A stretch of 64,000 nt of DNA from Tessaracoccus coleopterorum (GCF_011174705.1 NZ_JAANIJ010000001.1:1736001-1800000), one strand, 5' to 3'; shown: positions 31,742 through 42,850, counted from the first letter of the stretch. Notes: generated by a model not told the origin, from the sequence alone. Made by a program: numbers and translations.

Positions 31742-32771
31742 ATGGACGTGGAGTTCGGGATCGACACCTTCGGCGACATCACCGCGGGACGCGACGGCGC
31801 CCTGCTGCCCGATGACGCCGTCATCCGCAACGTGATCGAGGAGGCGGTGCTCGCCGACGAGCTCGGCCTCGATGCCGTCGGGGTCGGGGAACACCACCGC
31901 AACGACTTCGCGATCTCGTCGCCGGAGATGGTGCTGGCCGCGATCGCCGCGCGGACCTCGCGCATCAGGCTCGCCACCGCCGTCACTGTCCTGTCCTCCG
32001 ATGACCCGGTGCGCGTGTTCGAGCGGTTCGCCACGCTGGACGCCATCAGCTCCGGGCGGGCCGAGGCGGTCGTCGGGCGCGGCTCGTTCACCGAGTCGTT
32101 CCCGCTGTTCGGCTACGACCTGCACGACTACGAGGAACTCTTCGAGGAGAAGCTGCGGCTGTTCGCCCAGCTGATGGGCGGCGGCCGGGTGACCTGGAAG
32201 GGGAGGCTCACGCAGGATCTGGCCGATGTCGAGCTGCATCCGAGGCTTGCGTCGGGGCCGCTGCCGACCTGGGTGGCCGTCGGGGCTCGCCCCAGTCGGT
32301 GATCAGGGCCGCGTCCTACGGGTTGCCGCTGATGCTGGCCATCATCGGCGGCCCGGTCGAGCGGTTCGCCCCGTTCGCGGACCTGCACCGCAGGGCACTC
32401 GAGGAGCTGGGAAGGAGCCGCAGCCCGTGGGCTACCACTCCTACGGTCACCTGGCCCGCACCGACGATGAGGCCCGCGAGCGGATGTACCGGCCGTGGCT
32501 CGAGCAGTCCCGCCGGATCGGAGCGGAGCGCGGCTGGGGCCGGATGGACCGGTCACACTTCGAGCAGGAGGCCGACCACGGAGCGATGGTGGTCGGCTCC
32601 CCGGACACGGCGGCGCGGCGGATCGCGGCAGGTGTCAGGTCGCTCGGCGCATCGCGGTTCCAGCTGAAGATCTCGACCGGTCACCTCGGGCATGAGGCGC
32701 TGATGGAGACGATCCACCTGTACGCGACCGAGGTCGTCCCGTTGGTGAAGGACATGCTCTCCGACGACTGA
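31742..32771 (+). CDS. LLM-class (luciferase-like) flavin-dependent oxidoreductase (frameshifted)
   Basis: About 342 residues. Bacterial-luciferase-like TIM barrel: MDVEFGIDTFGDITAG, LADELGLDAVGVGEHHRNDF, RTSRIRLATAVTVLSSDDPV, VFERFATLDAISSGRAEAVV and GRGSF. The ending VGSPDTAARRIAAGVRSLGA followed by RFQLK matches the family's final barrel strands. It uses FMN or coenzyme F420; the sequence does not decide which, and the substrate is unknown. Breaks lie near 32290 and 32415. Confidence 0.85.
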
Positions 32772-32806
32772 GGCCCCGGGCGACGCCCCGGTGCTAGCGT
32801 CACACC

Positions 32807-34468
32807 ATGACCGACTCGCCCGTGCGCGTTGCCACGCCCCTCGACGGGATCGCCGACGACTTCGTCGACACGATCGCCTCGCTCAGCCCCATGACGGCCA
32901 CCGACATCGGGGTGCCCGGCGACCCCAGGGAATCGACGACTTCTCCCCGAGGGTCGCGAAGCCTTCATCGACGCGCACCGGGCCACCCTGCGCCGCGTCG
33001 AGGCCGAGCCGCCGGTTGACGCCGTCGACGAGGTGACGAGGGCCGCCATGATCGAGCGGCTCTCGCTCGAGATCGAGCTGCACGACGCGGGCGAGAGCTA
33101 CGCCGACCTCAACAACCTCGCCTCCCCGTTGCAGGCGATCCGGGCGGTGTTCGACCTGATGCCGACCGCCACCACGGATGACTGGGCCGACGTGGCCGCG
33201 CGCATGCAGGCTGTCCCCGCAGGAATCGACGGCTACATCGCGTCGCTCCGGCACGGCGCCTCCCGCGCCGCTGGTCCCTTCCCGGCGAGGAGGCAGATCG
33301 AGATCGGCATCGAACAGGCCCGCGAACTGGCCGGACTCGACGGCTTCTGGTCACACCTCGCCTCCGGGCCCGGGTGCCGGCCGCGCTCGCCGCCGACCTG
33401 ACCCGTGGGGCCGACGCCGCCCGCGCCGCCTACCAGCGGCTCGCCGTCGCGCTGGCCGACCTGCACGACCGCGCCCCGAGGCCGACGCCGTCGGCCGCGA
33501 GCGGTACCAGCGGCTCTCCCGCCGCTTCCTCGGCGCGACGGTCGACCTGGATGAGACCTACGAGTGGGGGCGTGCCGAGCTGGCCGCCATCCTCGCCGAG
33601 CAGGACGACATCGCCAACCAGCTGTACGGCGACGCCACCGGCACCGCGGAGGCGATGGAGCGACTCAACGCCGACATCAGCAGGCAGTTGCACGGCACGG
33701 ACGCGCTGCAACGCTGGATGCAGGAGACCTCGGACGCCGCGATCGCAGCCCTCGACGGCACGCACTTCGACATCGCGGAGCCGCTGAAGACGTTGGAGTG
33801 CCGCATCGCCCGACGCAGGACGGTGGCATCTACTACACCGGCCCGACGGCCGACTTCTCGCGGGCCGGACGCATGTGGTGGTCGGTGCCGCCGGGCGTCG
33901 AGACCTTCTCCACCTGGCAGGAGAGGACCACCGTCTACCACGAGGGCGTCCCGGGCCACCACCTCCAGATCGGCCAGGCTGTGTATCGCGCCAGCGACCT
34001 GAACAAGTGGCGCAGCCTGCTGTGCTGGGTGTCGGGTCACGGCGAGGGGTGGGCGCTCTACGCCGAGCGCCTGATGGCCGACCTCGGCTTCCAGGACGAT
34101 CCGGGTGACCGGATGGGCATGCTCGACTCGCAGCGCCTCCGGGCCGCGCGCGTCGTGCTCGACATCGGCGTCCATCTCGGCAAGCCGTACCCCGGCGGCG
34201 GCACCTGGAACGTGGACAGCGCGTGGAGTTCCTGCGGGAGAACGTCAGCATGCAGCCCGACTTCCTGCGCTTCGAGCTCGACCGTTACCTCGGCTGGGCC
34301 GGGCAGGCACCGTCGTACAAGGTGGGTCAGCGGCTGTGGGAGCAGGCCCGCGACGAGACGGCGGCCCGCAAGGGTTCCGACTTCGACCTCAGGTCGTTCC
34401 ACCGCGCCGCCCTAGATCTGGGATCGGTGGGCCTGGATGTGCTTCGGGAGGCCCTACGGGGAATCTGA
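32807..34468 (+). CDS. DUF885-family predicted zinc peptidase (frameshifted)
   Basis: About 553 residues, cytoplasmic (no signal peptide). The metal-binding motif is TVYHEGVPGHHLQIG (HExxxHH type), with a downstream glutamate in VSGHGEGWALYAERLM, as in DUF885 proteins, which resemble gluzincin peptidases. The first ~300 residues are helical (YADLNNLASPLQAIRAVFDL). Breaks near 32930, 33365, 33475, 33810 and 34225. The peptide substrate is unknown. It follows the LLM gene by 35 bp and may be cotranscribed. Confidence 0.82.
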
Positions 34469-34494
34469 CGCGGCCATCACCCGTCAACTGGCGC

Positions 34495-35333
34495 TCAGCG
34501 GAGCGGCATCGATCCCGCCTGCACCGTCATCTGGCCCGCGCGCAGCCGCGACACGACGGCGCGCTGGAGCGATGACCACTGGGGAAGGGTGTCCAGGTCG
34601 AGGGTCGTGCCGTCGCCGGTCTCGCGGTGGAACCCGAAGTAGAGGGCGTCGCGGGTTCCGTCGGCCGGCTCCCCGTACGGCGCGAACCTTGCCGCGAACC
34701 GGGCCATGTTGGAGGCCGGGTCGAGCAGGGCTGCAGCCCACGGTCGAGCAGCCACGAGACGCAGGTGAAGCGGTCGACGGTGAACTCCCCGTAGGCGGGC
34801 ACCGCGACGGTGCGGGCCAGTTCGAGGGAGGCGTCCACAGCCTCGGGGGTCAAAGGCCCGACTCGGGATGTGCACGCCGAGGGCCCCGTCGTCCGGTTCG
34901 AGGGTGAACTGGAGCCTGCCGAGCCACAGCAGGGACCCGCTGTAGTTGACCGGTACCCATGTCCGCCCGCCGAAGCCGAACCGCTTGTGGACAAGCCGGT
35001 GGATGTGGACCTGCTGGCCGAGGTCGGCCAGGCTGTGCCACGCGACGTCCTCGGCCACACCCCTGCGGAGGAGTTCGGCGTGCACCAGCGGGGCGACCCG
35101 CACCAGCGCGACCAGCAGCGGGAAGTCGGTGCCGGCGGGGTGTTCCACGGGCGGTCCGGCGACCGGGTTGGATCTCTCCCGACCCGCCCCACGTTCGCCT
35201 CGAGCGCCGCGTGGAGCGACTCGATCGTGGCGACATCATCGGCGGACAGCCGCCCGAGCCCGGCGCCGAAGTCGACGGCGTCGTCGTCCCTGAACTCGAG
35301 CAGGGCGAGCAGTTGATCCAGGTCGGGAACCAT
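34495..35333 (-). CDS. Acyltransferase-domain protein (NAT_N/GNAT-like C-terminal type) (frameshifted)
   Basis: About 280 residues. The C-terminal half has the pattern of actinobacterial 'acyltransferase domain-containing' proteins: DLGQQVHIHRLVHKRFGFGG, YSGSLLWLGRLQFTLEPDDG, LGVHIPESGPLTPEAVDASL, FTCVSWLLD and DPASNMARFAARFAPYGEPA. The N-terminal half (DLDQLLALLEFRDDDAVDFG) is the partner domain. The true acceptor and donor are unknown. Breaks near 35160, 34860 and 34745. Confidence 0.65.
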
Positions 35334-35392
35334 CGGTCCTCCAATTCGGTGGGGCCTCCATCTCACCACGAAGGGCAGTCGCGCGCGGGCGG

Positions 35393-36158
35393 TCAGGCGC
35401 GGACCGCCTCGGCGAGGAATGCCCTCCATCCCTCCGTGGTCGCGAGCCGTGCGGTGATTCCCGCCGAGCGCTGCACCTCACGGACGGCGTCCACCGTGCC
35501 GGTGTCGTAGTCGCCCGAGAGGGTGACCGGGGCGTTGAAAACGTGCCGCAGGACGCCCTGGACCACCTGGGTCTGCGCCCGCGACGAGCTCTGGAAGACG
35601 GGATCGTCGTAGCCGTTGACGCCGTTGTCGACGTGGATGTGATTGTGGTGCTGCGCGTTGTAGGCGTAGGTGAGGGTGTAGGTGAACCGGCTCGACAGCG
35701 AGGCCGCGAGCCGCCAGTACTCCCGTAGACGGGCCGGATCCTCGCCCCACTCGTCGTAGCGGCAGGACACGTTGCCCGCCTCGTGGGTGAGCCCCGCGAA
35801 GTCGAAGGCCCTGCCGCGGGCGTGCAGGGAGGGGCACTTGTCGACGTGCGCCCGAAGGTGGAGACCACGGTGAGCGGCCCCAGGGCCGCCAGAGCGACCC
35901 ACTCGCCGGCCCACTGCCGCAGCAGGCCGATGAAGCGGGGTCGGCGTTGAACGCCTGCCGGTTGCCCGTCTCCGCGTAGGCGAGCGGGGCCCCGCCGAGC
36001 TCCGCGAATGACTCCAGCGCCTCCGGGCGGTCGCACCCGGCGTTGCCTCCCGGGTCGATACCCGTGGCGTTGCCGTCTTCCCGGCGGGTTCCGCATGCGG
36101 CAAGGGGCGCGAGCGCCAAGGTCGCGCCCGCGGTCAGGACGAGTCGGCGCGGAAGCAT
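35393..36158 (-). CDS. Secreted extensin/M15-like peptidase lipoprotein (frameshifted)
   Basis: About 255 residues. A signal peptide with lipobox (ALAPLAACG) leads to a catalytic domain with CPSLHARGRAFDFAGLTH (HxxGxAxDF) and QHHNHIHVDNG (HxH), the zinc-binding pattern of extensin-like/M15-type D,D-peptidases that trim cell-wall peptides. The C-terminal ~80 residues (VVQGVLRHVFNAPVTLSGDY; VDAVREVQRSAGITARL) resemble a peptidoglycan-binding domain. Breaks near 35940 and 35850. It acts on the outer face of the membrane. Confidence 0.8.
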
Positions 36159-36187
36159 GGGCCAACCGTAACGGGCGCCGCCAAGTG

Positions 36188-36680
36188 TCAGTCCTTCACG
36201 AGTTCGAGGAGGTCACCGGCCCACGCCTCGGCAAGTGTGTGATCGACGTGGTCGTCGGAGCCGTGCCCGCGGAGCCTGCCGAAGATCCTCGACAGTAGGC
36301 CGACCTTCGCTGGCACGAACCTGCCGGGAACGCCTCGGAGGCCACCGCGGCGCACTTGAGCATGGCTGCGTCGTTGTACCCGTGGGCCGTGTCCTGTTTC
36401 GCCGGGTCGGCGGCGTTCAGGCTGGTGTTGAACACCGCGACCGTCGTCGAAGTGAGGGCCTCGGCGTTGGCGCGGAGCCACGCCATCGCCTCCGGGTACC
36501 ACGCCCCGGTGTTGATGCCGCTGCCCACGATGACGAGGTCGGCCCCGTCGACCGCCGGGTCGTCCGAGAGGTTCGCGATCCGCACCCGATGCCCGCAGAG
36601 CGCAACACTGTGGCGACCGAATCCGCGACATCGGAGGCCGCCCCCGTGCGCGTCGCATACCCGATCAGGACATTTCCCAT
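36188..36680 (-). CDS. Flavodoxin-domain protein (HemG-like family) (frameshifted)
   Basis: About 163 residues. The FMN phosphate-binding loop is GYATRTGAASDVADSVATVL, followed by ADLVIVGSGINTGAWYPEAM and STTVAVFNTSLNAADPAKQD. The C-terminal part (VPAKVGLLSRIFGRLRG) resembles flavodoxin_5/HemG proteins, which reduce protoporphyrinogen or serve as redox carriers. Breaks lie near 36590 and 36330. The physiological partner is unknown. Confidence 0.8.
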
Positions 36681-36700
36681 GTTCCCTAGGCTAACCAGGG

Positions 36701-36728
36701 CGACCCCTGCCCGATCGGGCAGGGGTCG
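36701..36728. terminator. Perfect 28-bp palindrome, terminator-like
   Basis: CGACCCCTGCCCGA and TCGGGCAGGGGTCG form a perfect 14-bp self-complementary stem. It lies between the end of the DsbA-like gene (36741) and the start of the flavodoxin gene (36680), both on the minus strand, so it fits a transcription stop for the DsbA-like gene. The T-rich tract is weak (GTCGTCAAC on one side). Confidence 0.65.
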
Positions 36729-36740
36729 TCAACAGCTGAC

Positions 36741-37341
36741 TCAGTCGAAGATCGGGTCGACGGTGCGGGTCCGCTTGAGCTCAAAGAAACCGTCGTAGGC
36801 GGTCACCTTCTCGAGCCCGTCGAACAGGTTGCCAGCCTCCTCGCCCTTGGGGCGGGTGACATCACGGGACCGAACAGGCTCTTGCCGTTGACGCGGATCA
36901 CCGGCGTGCCCACCTCATCGCCCACCGGGTCCATGCCCTCGTGGTGCGAGCGCCGGAGGGCATCGTCGACGGCATCCGTCTGTGCGATGTCGATGATGTC
37001 GGTGTCGGCCCGACCGCGGCGAGCGCCTCGCGCAGCGTGTCGAGGTCCTGGGGTCGTCCTCCCGGGTGCAGCCGGGAGCCGATCTCGGTGTAGAACTCGC
37101 GGAGACGCTCCGATCCGTGGCGCTGCTCGACGAGGATGGCGGCGCGCACGGGTGACCAGGCGTTGTCCAGCATTCTGCGGTAGCCGGGTGAGAGATCCCT
37201 TCCCTCGTTGAGGACCGAGAGGCTCATCACGTGGAAGGTGGTGCGCACGTCGCGCACCTTCTCCACCTCCAGCATCCAGCGGGATGCCATCCAGGCCCAC
37301 GGGCAGGTCGGATCGAACCAGAAGTCAACGTGCTTCGTCAT
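36741..37341 (-). CDS. DsbA-family protein, Rv2466c-like, with CPWA active-site variant (frameshifted)
   Basis: About 200 residues. The thioredoxin-like start [20 protein letters not shown] is followed by the helical insertion ([34 protein letters not shown]) and [20 protein letters not shown], as in the mycothiol-dependent nitroreductase/DsbA-like family. The usual CPWC is CPWA here, so the second cysteine is missing and a monothiol mechanism is likely. Breaks near 37050, 37015 and 36855; it ends RTVDPIFD. Confidence 0.8.
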
Positions 37342-37370
37342 GTCTCCATCCCACCACACCGTCGCGGGTG

Positions 37371-38603
37371 TCAGGCGGGGTCCGCGACGGCGATGTCCTC
37401 GAGCCCCAACTCCTCGTGTGCCCCGTGGGAGTCGCCGATGAGCTTGTCCATGATCACGGCGATGGCGCCGTCACCGGTGACATTTGTCGCGGTGCCGAAC
37501 GAGTCGATCGCGATGTAGGTGGCGATCATGAGGCCGACCTGGGCCTCGTTGAAGCCGAGCATCGTCGTCAGGAGCCCCGCAGCCGTCATGATGGCGCCCC
37601 GGGCACGCCGGGAGCGGCGACCATCATGATGCCGAGCATCGCGATGAAGGCGATCATCAGCCCGGGCTCGATGGTGATACCGAACAGCATCATGACCGCG
37701 AGCGAGAAGCAGGTGATCTTGATCATCGAGCCCGCGAGGTGGATCGTGGCGCAGAGCGGCACCGTGAACGCGGCGACGGGCTCGCGGACCCCGAGCTTGA
37801 TGGCCTGTCGCAGCGTGACGGGATGGTGGCCGCGGACGACGAGGTGCCCAGCGCCGTGGCGTAGGCGGGAGCATGGTGCCGAGCATGCGGATGGGATTGC
37901 CGCCGGAGAGGGCACCCGCAACGGTGAACTGCAGCAGCAGCATGATCCAGGTGAGGATGAAGACGAACACGACGACACCGAGGAACGCGACGATGACGCT
38001 CGCCACCTGGCCGCCCTGCGTCATGTTGAGGAAGATGCCGAAGATGTAGATGGGCAGCAGCGGGATGATGATCTTGGTGATGATCCAGTTGACGATCTCG
38101 CGGAACTCCCGGAATGCGTCGTGCAGCACGTTGCCCTTGATGACGGTGAGCGCCACGCCCACGATGAAGGCCAGCACCACAGCGGAGGTGACGCCGAACA
38201 GCGGCGGGATCTCGAGTGTGAAGTAGGAGGCGAGCAGCGACTCCTCGGGGTTGGTCACCGCCTCGGTGTTGCCTGGCAGCACCCTGGGCAGCACCAGCAT
38301 CGATGCCCCGAAGCCCATCAGGCCCGCGATCAGCGTCGAGAGGTAGGCGATGCCCGCGGTGATCGCCAGCCACTTGCCGGCGCCCTTGCCGAGATCGGCG
38401 ATCGCGGGTGCGATCAGCCCGAGGATGATCAGCGGGATGGCGAAGCTGAGGAGCTGGCCGAAGAGGGCGTTGAAGGTTACGAAGACCCGGGTGAGCCAGT
38501 CGGGAAAGAAGAGGCCGCACACCACGCCGAGCGCAATGGCGATCACGATGAGAAGGAGGAGGCTGGGCCGTTTCTTGGCGTTCGCCTGCGTCGGTGCAGT
38601 CAT
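37371..38603 (-). CDS. Dicarboxylate/amino acid:cation symporter (SDF/DAACS family) (frameshifted)
   Basis: About 410 residues, eight helices plus two re-entrant loops. Family features: [40 protein letters not shown] and the serine-rich re-entrant loop [20 protein letters not shown]. The transport-site segment [20 protein letters not shown] contains the family's Asp/Thr/Asn residues. It takes up dicarboxylates or amino acids with Na+ or H+. Breaks near 37870, 37830 and 37595. Substrate not decided by sequence. Confidence 0.9.
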
Positions 38604-38670
38604 GGGCCCACGCTATCGGGAGGATGCCGTCGGATCACTTCCGGGTACTTTTTGACCATGATCCCAGGAG

Positions 38671-39589
38671 ATGTCGGGGCTGGTTCCGCACCGCCGGCAA
38701 CCGTGTGCCCCGCGCGGGCCCGCCTGGCGGCCAGGTGAGGGCGGCTTCGGCAGGGTCTCCCACGACGACGACGTGGCGGCCGCCTTCGAGCTGTTCCGCG
38801 GCCGTCCCACCATGGCCCTGACCGGAGCGGGCATGTCGACCGGCTCCGGCCTGCCCGACTACCGGGCCGCGATGCCGTGCCGCGCTCCCCATGACCTACC
38901 AGGAGTTCGTCTCCTCCGATCTCAGTCGGCGAAGGTACTGGGCGCGCAGCACGGTCGGCTGGGGTCCGTTCGGGCGCGCGTTGCCCAACCCCGCGCACCT
39001 CGCGTTGGCCCGGCTCGCGGACCTGACCCCCGTCACCGGTGTGGTCACGCAGAACGTCGACGGGCTGCACCAGCGCGCCGGATCGTCCCCGGTGGTCGAC
39101 CTGCATGGCAATCTCGACAGCGTCATCTGCCTGTCCTGCGGTGCCCGTTGCACGAGGACGGACCTGCAGCACACCCTTCTGGACCTCAACCCGCGCTTCG
39201 CTGCCTCGATCGACCTCCTCGCCGAGCAGGTCAGGACCGCCCCGGACGGCGACGCCGAGGTCGACCGCACATCCGAGTTCGCCTACCCCGCGTGCGCCCG
39301 GTGCGGCGGGATCCTGAAGCCCGACGTCGTCTTCTTCGGGGAGAACGCGCACCGCTCCAGCGTGGAGGCCGCGAACCGTCTCCTGGAGGCGGCCGACGTG
39401 CTGCTCGTGCTCGGCACGAGCCTCAGCGTGATGAGCGGGCTGCGCTTCGTGAAGCGCTCGGCCCGCGAGGGGCGCGACGTGATCATCCTCACCGACGGCC
39501 ACACCCGCGGGGATGGGCACGCGACCCTCCGGCTGCACGGGCGGCTCGCACCGGTGCTGGAGAGGTGGGTCGCACTGGCGACCCACTGA
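38671..39589 (+). CDS. Sirtuin-type NAD-dependent protein deacylase (frameshifted)
   Basis: About 300 residues. SIR2 fold: TMALTGAGMSTGSGLPDYRG (NAD-binding GAGxSxxSGxPDFR), VVTQNVDGLHQRAGSSPVVD followed by LHG with the catalytic His, four zinc cysteines in CLSCGARC and CARCGG, and PDVVFFGE and LVLGTSLSVMSG. It removes acyl groups from lysines in the cytoplasm, using NAD. The start is uncertain: the ATG at 38671 is in frame but gives an unusual Arg/Pro-rich leader. One indel lies near 38870. Confidence 0.88.
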
Positions 39590-39656
39590 CGTCCGACGAC
39601 CGGTCAAGCCCTCTCGGCCGGTAGAATTCGCGCGATCCACCTGCAGAAAGGCACCC

Positions 39657-40682
39657 ATGGCTGGCGGACTTGCGGCACTCCTCGACGACATCGCGGCGAT
39701 CGCCCGCGCGGCGGCCGCGTCCGTCGACGACATCGCGGCGGCGGCCGCGAAGGCCTCGACGAAGGCCGTGGGTGTGGTGGTCGACGACGCGGCCGTCACC
39801 CCGCGCTACGTCCAGGGCTTCACCCCGACCGGGAACTGCCGGTGATCTGGAAGATCGCCAAGGGCTCCATCGTCAACAAGGTCGTCTTCATCCTGCCCGT
39901 GATCCTGCTGCTGAGCTGGCTCGCGCCGTGGCTGCTCACGCCCCTGCTGATGTGCGGCGGTCTCTACCTCTGCTACGAGGGTGCGGAGAAGATCTGGGAG
40001 GCGCTCACCGGGCACAGCAAGGCCAAGGAGGCGCCCGCTCTCGTCAAGGGCGGAAGCCACGAGGACGCGATGGTGAAGGGCGCCATCACCACCGACTTCA
40101 TCCTCTCGGCCGAGATCATGGTGATCTCGCTCAACGAGGTCGCCAATCTGAGCATCTGGCTGCGCGCGGGTGCCCTGATCGTGGTGGCGATCGCCATCAC
40201 CGCGCTGGTCTACGGCGTCGTCGCCATCATCGTGAAGATGGACGACGTCGGGCTGCGACTCTCCGAGCGGGAGAACACCGGCGCGTTGGGTCGGGGCTCG
40301 TCAAGGCGATGCCGATCGTCCTCAAGGTTCTGAGCACCGTGGGCATCGCGGCCATGCTGTGGGTCGGCGGTCACATCCTCCTGACCGGCATGGACACTCT
40401 GGGCTTCCACCCCGTCTACGAGTTCGTCCACCACCTCGAGGTCGCGGCCGCGGCCGCGGCGGGCGGGTTCGTCGGATGGCTCGTCAACACCTTGTTCTCC
40501 GCGCTGCTCGGCGTCGTCGTCGGCGCCGTGGCGGTGGTCGTGATGCATCTGCTCCCGTTCGGGAAGAAGCACGACGACGCGGAGCACCCCGCGACCGATG
40601 AGATCGTGGTCGATCCCGCCGCCACCACCGGGACGGGCGGCGGCGCCGTCGACCGCGAGGGGATGGACCGGTCGGGTCCTAA
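39657..40682 (+). CDS. DUF808 (YedI-like) inner membrane protein (frameshifted)
   Basis: About 340 residues. It begins with the family's Ala-rich amphipathic segment (MAGGLAALLDDIAAIARAAA, then VDDIAAAAAKASTKAVGVVV) and DDAAVTPRYVQGF. Several helices follow, with GLYLCYEGAEKIWEALTGHS and ITTDFILSAEIMVISLNEVA, diagnostic of DUF808/YedI. Function unknown. Indels near 39835 and 40290. The tail is Gly/Thr-rich (DPAATTGTGGGAV) and its stop is unclear; a TAA in one frame at 40680 fits the start of the next gene at 40694. Confidence 0.82.
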
Positions 40683-40693
40683 TATTTCGCCCC

Positions 40694-41131
40694 ATGACCG
40701 CACCGCATCCCCAGAGCCAGCCGATCCCCTACCCGCAGGCACAGCCCCAGGCGATGGGCACCATGCGCCTGACCATGCCGGGCTCGTTCTGGACCAGTTC
40801 GATGGTCGCCCCGACCGTGCTGCTTGACGGGTACCGGCTCAACGTCAGCGCCTCATCCGGGAGCTTCGACTTCCCTGTCCCCGCGGGCAACCACCGCCTC
40901 CACGCGCACGGGCAGTGGCTGCGGACCTTCGGCAACGCCGACATCGACTTCTCCGTGCAACCAGGCCAGTTCGTCGAGATCTTCTACGCCGCGCCGGTGC
41001 ACCAGTTCGCCAACCGCGGGGCGATCGGGTTCACGCCTCAGAAGCGTCAGGGCATGGGGATCCTGATCACGGTCCTCGTCGCAGTCCTTGCCGTGTTCGC
41101 GCTTGCGATGGTTTCGCCCTTCTTCTTCTGA
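40694..41131 (+). CDS. Tail-anchored beta-rich protein of unknown function
   Basis: An intact 145-residue protein. The N-terminus is Pro/Gln-rich (PQSQPIPYPQAQPQAMGTM). The middle is a beta-rich domain (PTVLLDGYRLNVSASSGSFD, FPVPAGNHRLHAHGQW, FSVQPGQFVEIFYAAPVHQF), resembling PEGA-like 'value plus tether' domains. One C-terminal membrane helix follows (GILITVLVAVLAVFALAMVS). Proteins of this layout are common in actinobacteria; no role is known. Confidence 0.65.
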   Translation: MTAPHPQSQPIPYPQAQPQAMGTMRLTMPGSFWTSSMVAPTVLLDGYRLNVSASSGSFDFPVPAGNHRLHAHGQWLRTFGNADIDFSVQPGQFVEIFYAAPVHQFANRGAIGFTPQKRQGMGILITVLVAVLAVFALAMVSPFFF

Positions 41132-41166
41132 CCGAGGTTACTTGTCGATTTAACTATTCCGGTAGG

Positions 41167-41657
41167 ATGGGCGCCATGACGCGCTGGCTCGACGAACGGG
41201 AGATGAAGGCCTGGGTCCGGATGGCCTCGGTGCTCGAGTTGTTGCCGGGCGCGATCGAGGCCCAACTGAAGCACCACTCGGGCCTCTCACACTTCGAGTA
41301 CTGGGTTCTCGCCATGCTCTCGGAGGCGCCCGCGCGCACGCTGCGGATGTCGTCGCTGGCGGCCCGAACGCGCGGCACGCTCCCCCGGCTTTCGCACGTG
41401 GTGAACCGTCTCGAGAACCGCGGCCTCGTGACCCGCCACCCCGACCCTGATGACGCCCGCGCCACGAACGCGACACTCACCGACGCCGGCTGGGACACCG
41501 TGGTGCTCGCCGCCCCGGCCACCTCGGCGCGGTGCGCGACTCCATGGTCGACGCACTCACCCCCGAGCAGCTCGACCAGTTGTCCATGATCTGCGAGGCG
41601 ATCCTCGGCCGGATCGCCCCTGGGGTGGTAGACCTACTGAATGAACCAGCGAAATGA
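41167..41657 (+). CDS. MarR-family transcriptional regulator (one frameshift)
   Basis: About 163 residues. The winged helix reads LSHFEYWVLAMLSEAPARTL, RMSSLAARTRGTLPRLSHVV and NRLENRGLVTRHPDPDDARA, followed by a dimerisation helix. One indel near 41520 shifts the last ~45 residues (DALTPEQLDQLSMICEAILG). Two starts are possible, ATG 41167 or ATG 41176. A MarR dimer would bind a short inverted repeat; AT-rich TGTCGATTTAACTATTCCGG at 41143-41162 is a candidate area. Confidence 0.85.
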
Positions 41658-41723
41658 CCCGGGGCTAGGTCTTTTGCGGCCCCCGGATTCGCCCGACCCC
41701 GACCACAAGGTAGCCTCACCCAC

Positions 41724-42071
41724 ATGATCCCCGCCCCACGCAGAAACGACCTCGCTTCGGGCATCACCGCCCTCAGCCGCTGGATCGACGAGGGCAACGT
41801 CGGCAGAGACCCCGAGGCCGCGACCTGGGCGCGCATCGCGAAGATCACGGAAGAGGCCGGCGAGGTGGTCGCCGCGCTCATCGGGGTGACGGGACAGAAC
41901 CCCCGCAAGGGAGTCACCCACACGATGGGCGATGTGGAGGACGAGTTGCTCGACGTCGCGCTGACGGCGCTCGCCGCCCTCGAACATGTCCGTGGACACG
42001 ACGGGCGCTCGATGGACCTGCTGGACGACAAGGTCGCCCGTACGCTCGCGCGCGCCGGCCTGGAGGGCTGA
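41724..42071 (+). CDS. MazG-like nucleotide pyrophosphohydrolase-fold protein
   Basis: An intact 115-residue, all-alpha protein. The metal-binding pattern of the MazG superfamily is visible: IAKITEEAGEVVAALIGV (ExxE) and GDVEDELLDVALTALAALEH (ExxD). Such proteins hydrolyse non-canonical nucleoside triphosphates to monophosphates; the specific substrate is unknown. It stands alone between the MarR gene and a flavin reductase. Confidence 0.87.
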   Translation: MIPAPRRNDLASGITALSRWIDEGNVGRDPEAATWARIAKITEEAGEVVAALIGVTGQNPRKGVTHTMGDVEDELLDVALTALAALEHVRGHDGRSMDLLDDKVARTLARAGLEG

Positions 42072-42096
42072 CGCGGTCTGGGTCAGACTTGACCCC

Positions 42097-42604
42097 ATGA
42101 CCATCCACAGCGAGCATCCGTTCCTGCCTCCCCGGAGGACCGCGATCCCCTACGACGGCTGCGTTCCCGCCTGCCCGCGCCCGTGAGCATCTGGACGAGT
42201 TCCGACGGTGCCCACAGGGACGGCTGGACCATCTCGTCGATGCTGGTCGCCGACGGAGAGCCGGGCGAGCTCGTCGCGATGGTGAACGAGGACGCCGACT
42301 GGTGGGATCTGTTCCGCGCCACGGGCACCGCGACCGTCAACGTGCTCGGTGCGGGTCAGGGTCCCGTCTCGGAGGCCTTCGCACGGCTCGCACCATCCCG
42401 GGCGGCCCCTTCAGGACGGGCCATTGGAGCGACTCGCCGTCCGGCCCGAGGCTCGACGACGCCTCGGCCTGGGTGTCGGTGAACCTGGTCGACCGCGAGC
42501 CGGCCCATGTCGGGTGGTGCCTGCTCGTGCGGGCCTCGATCACCTCGATCGAGCTGAACGAGGGCGTGGCCGCGCTTGGCCACCAGTCGGGGCGCTACTT
42601 CTAG
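42097..42604 (+). CDS. Flavin reductase-like (FMN-binding) protein (frameshifted)
   Basis: About 168 residues. It has the flavin reductase-like core: PVSIWTSSDGAHRDGWTISS, MLVADGEPGELVAMVNEDAD, FRATGTATVNVLGAGQGPVS and WVSVNLVDREPAHVGWCLLV. Such proteins bind FMN and pass electrons to oxygenases or act as stand-alone oxidoreductases. Indels near 42140, 42395 and 42450. It is the last clearly chromosomal gene before the tRNA and integrase. Confidence 0.75.
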
Positions 42605-42804
42605 AAGAACTTTTGGGCGAACCACTTCCATCTACTACACATCGTCGTATAAGGTGTGTGCATCACGGCACCGGTGGACCGAAGAGTCACCCGGCGCCGT
42701 GAGTGATGTCCCGGACCATCTGGGACGGACAAGACCGACGCCTCCAGGCACACACCCCCACCCGTGCCCGGTCGTCGTATCCGGTGTCGAGGATGACATC
42801 GGCG

Positions 42805-42835
42805 TAAACGCCCTCGGCCTTCGAGCCCGAGGGCG
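42805..42835. terminator. Intrinsic terminator-like hairpin
   Basis: AACGCCCTCGG / CCGAGGGCGTT forms a perfect 11-bp stem around a 9-base loop. It lies 200 bp after the flavin reductase gene on the plus strand and faces the tRNA terminator from the other side. The A and T pairs at its base give it a short U tract in both directions. Confidence 0.7.
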
Positions 42836-42850
42836 TTACGCATTCCCGGG

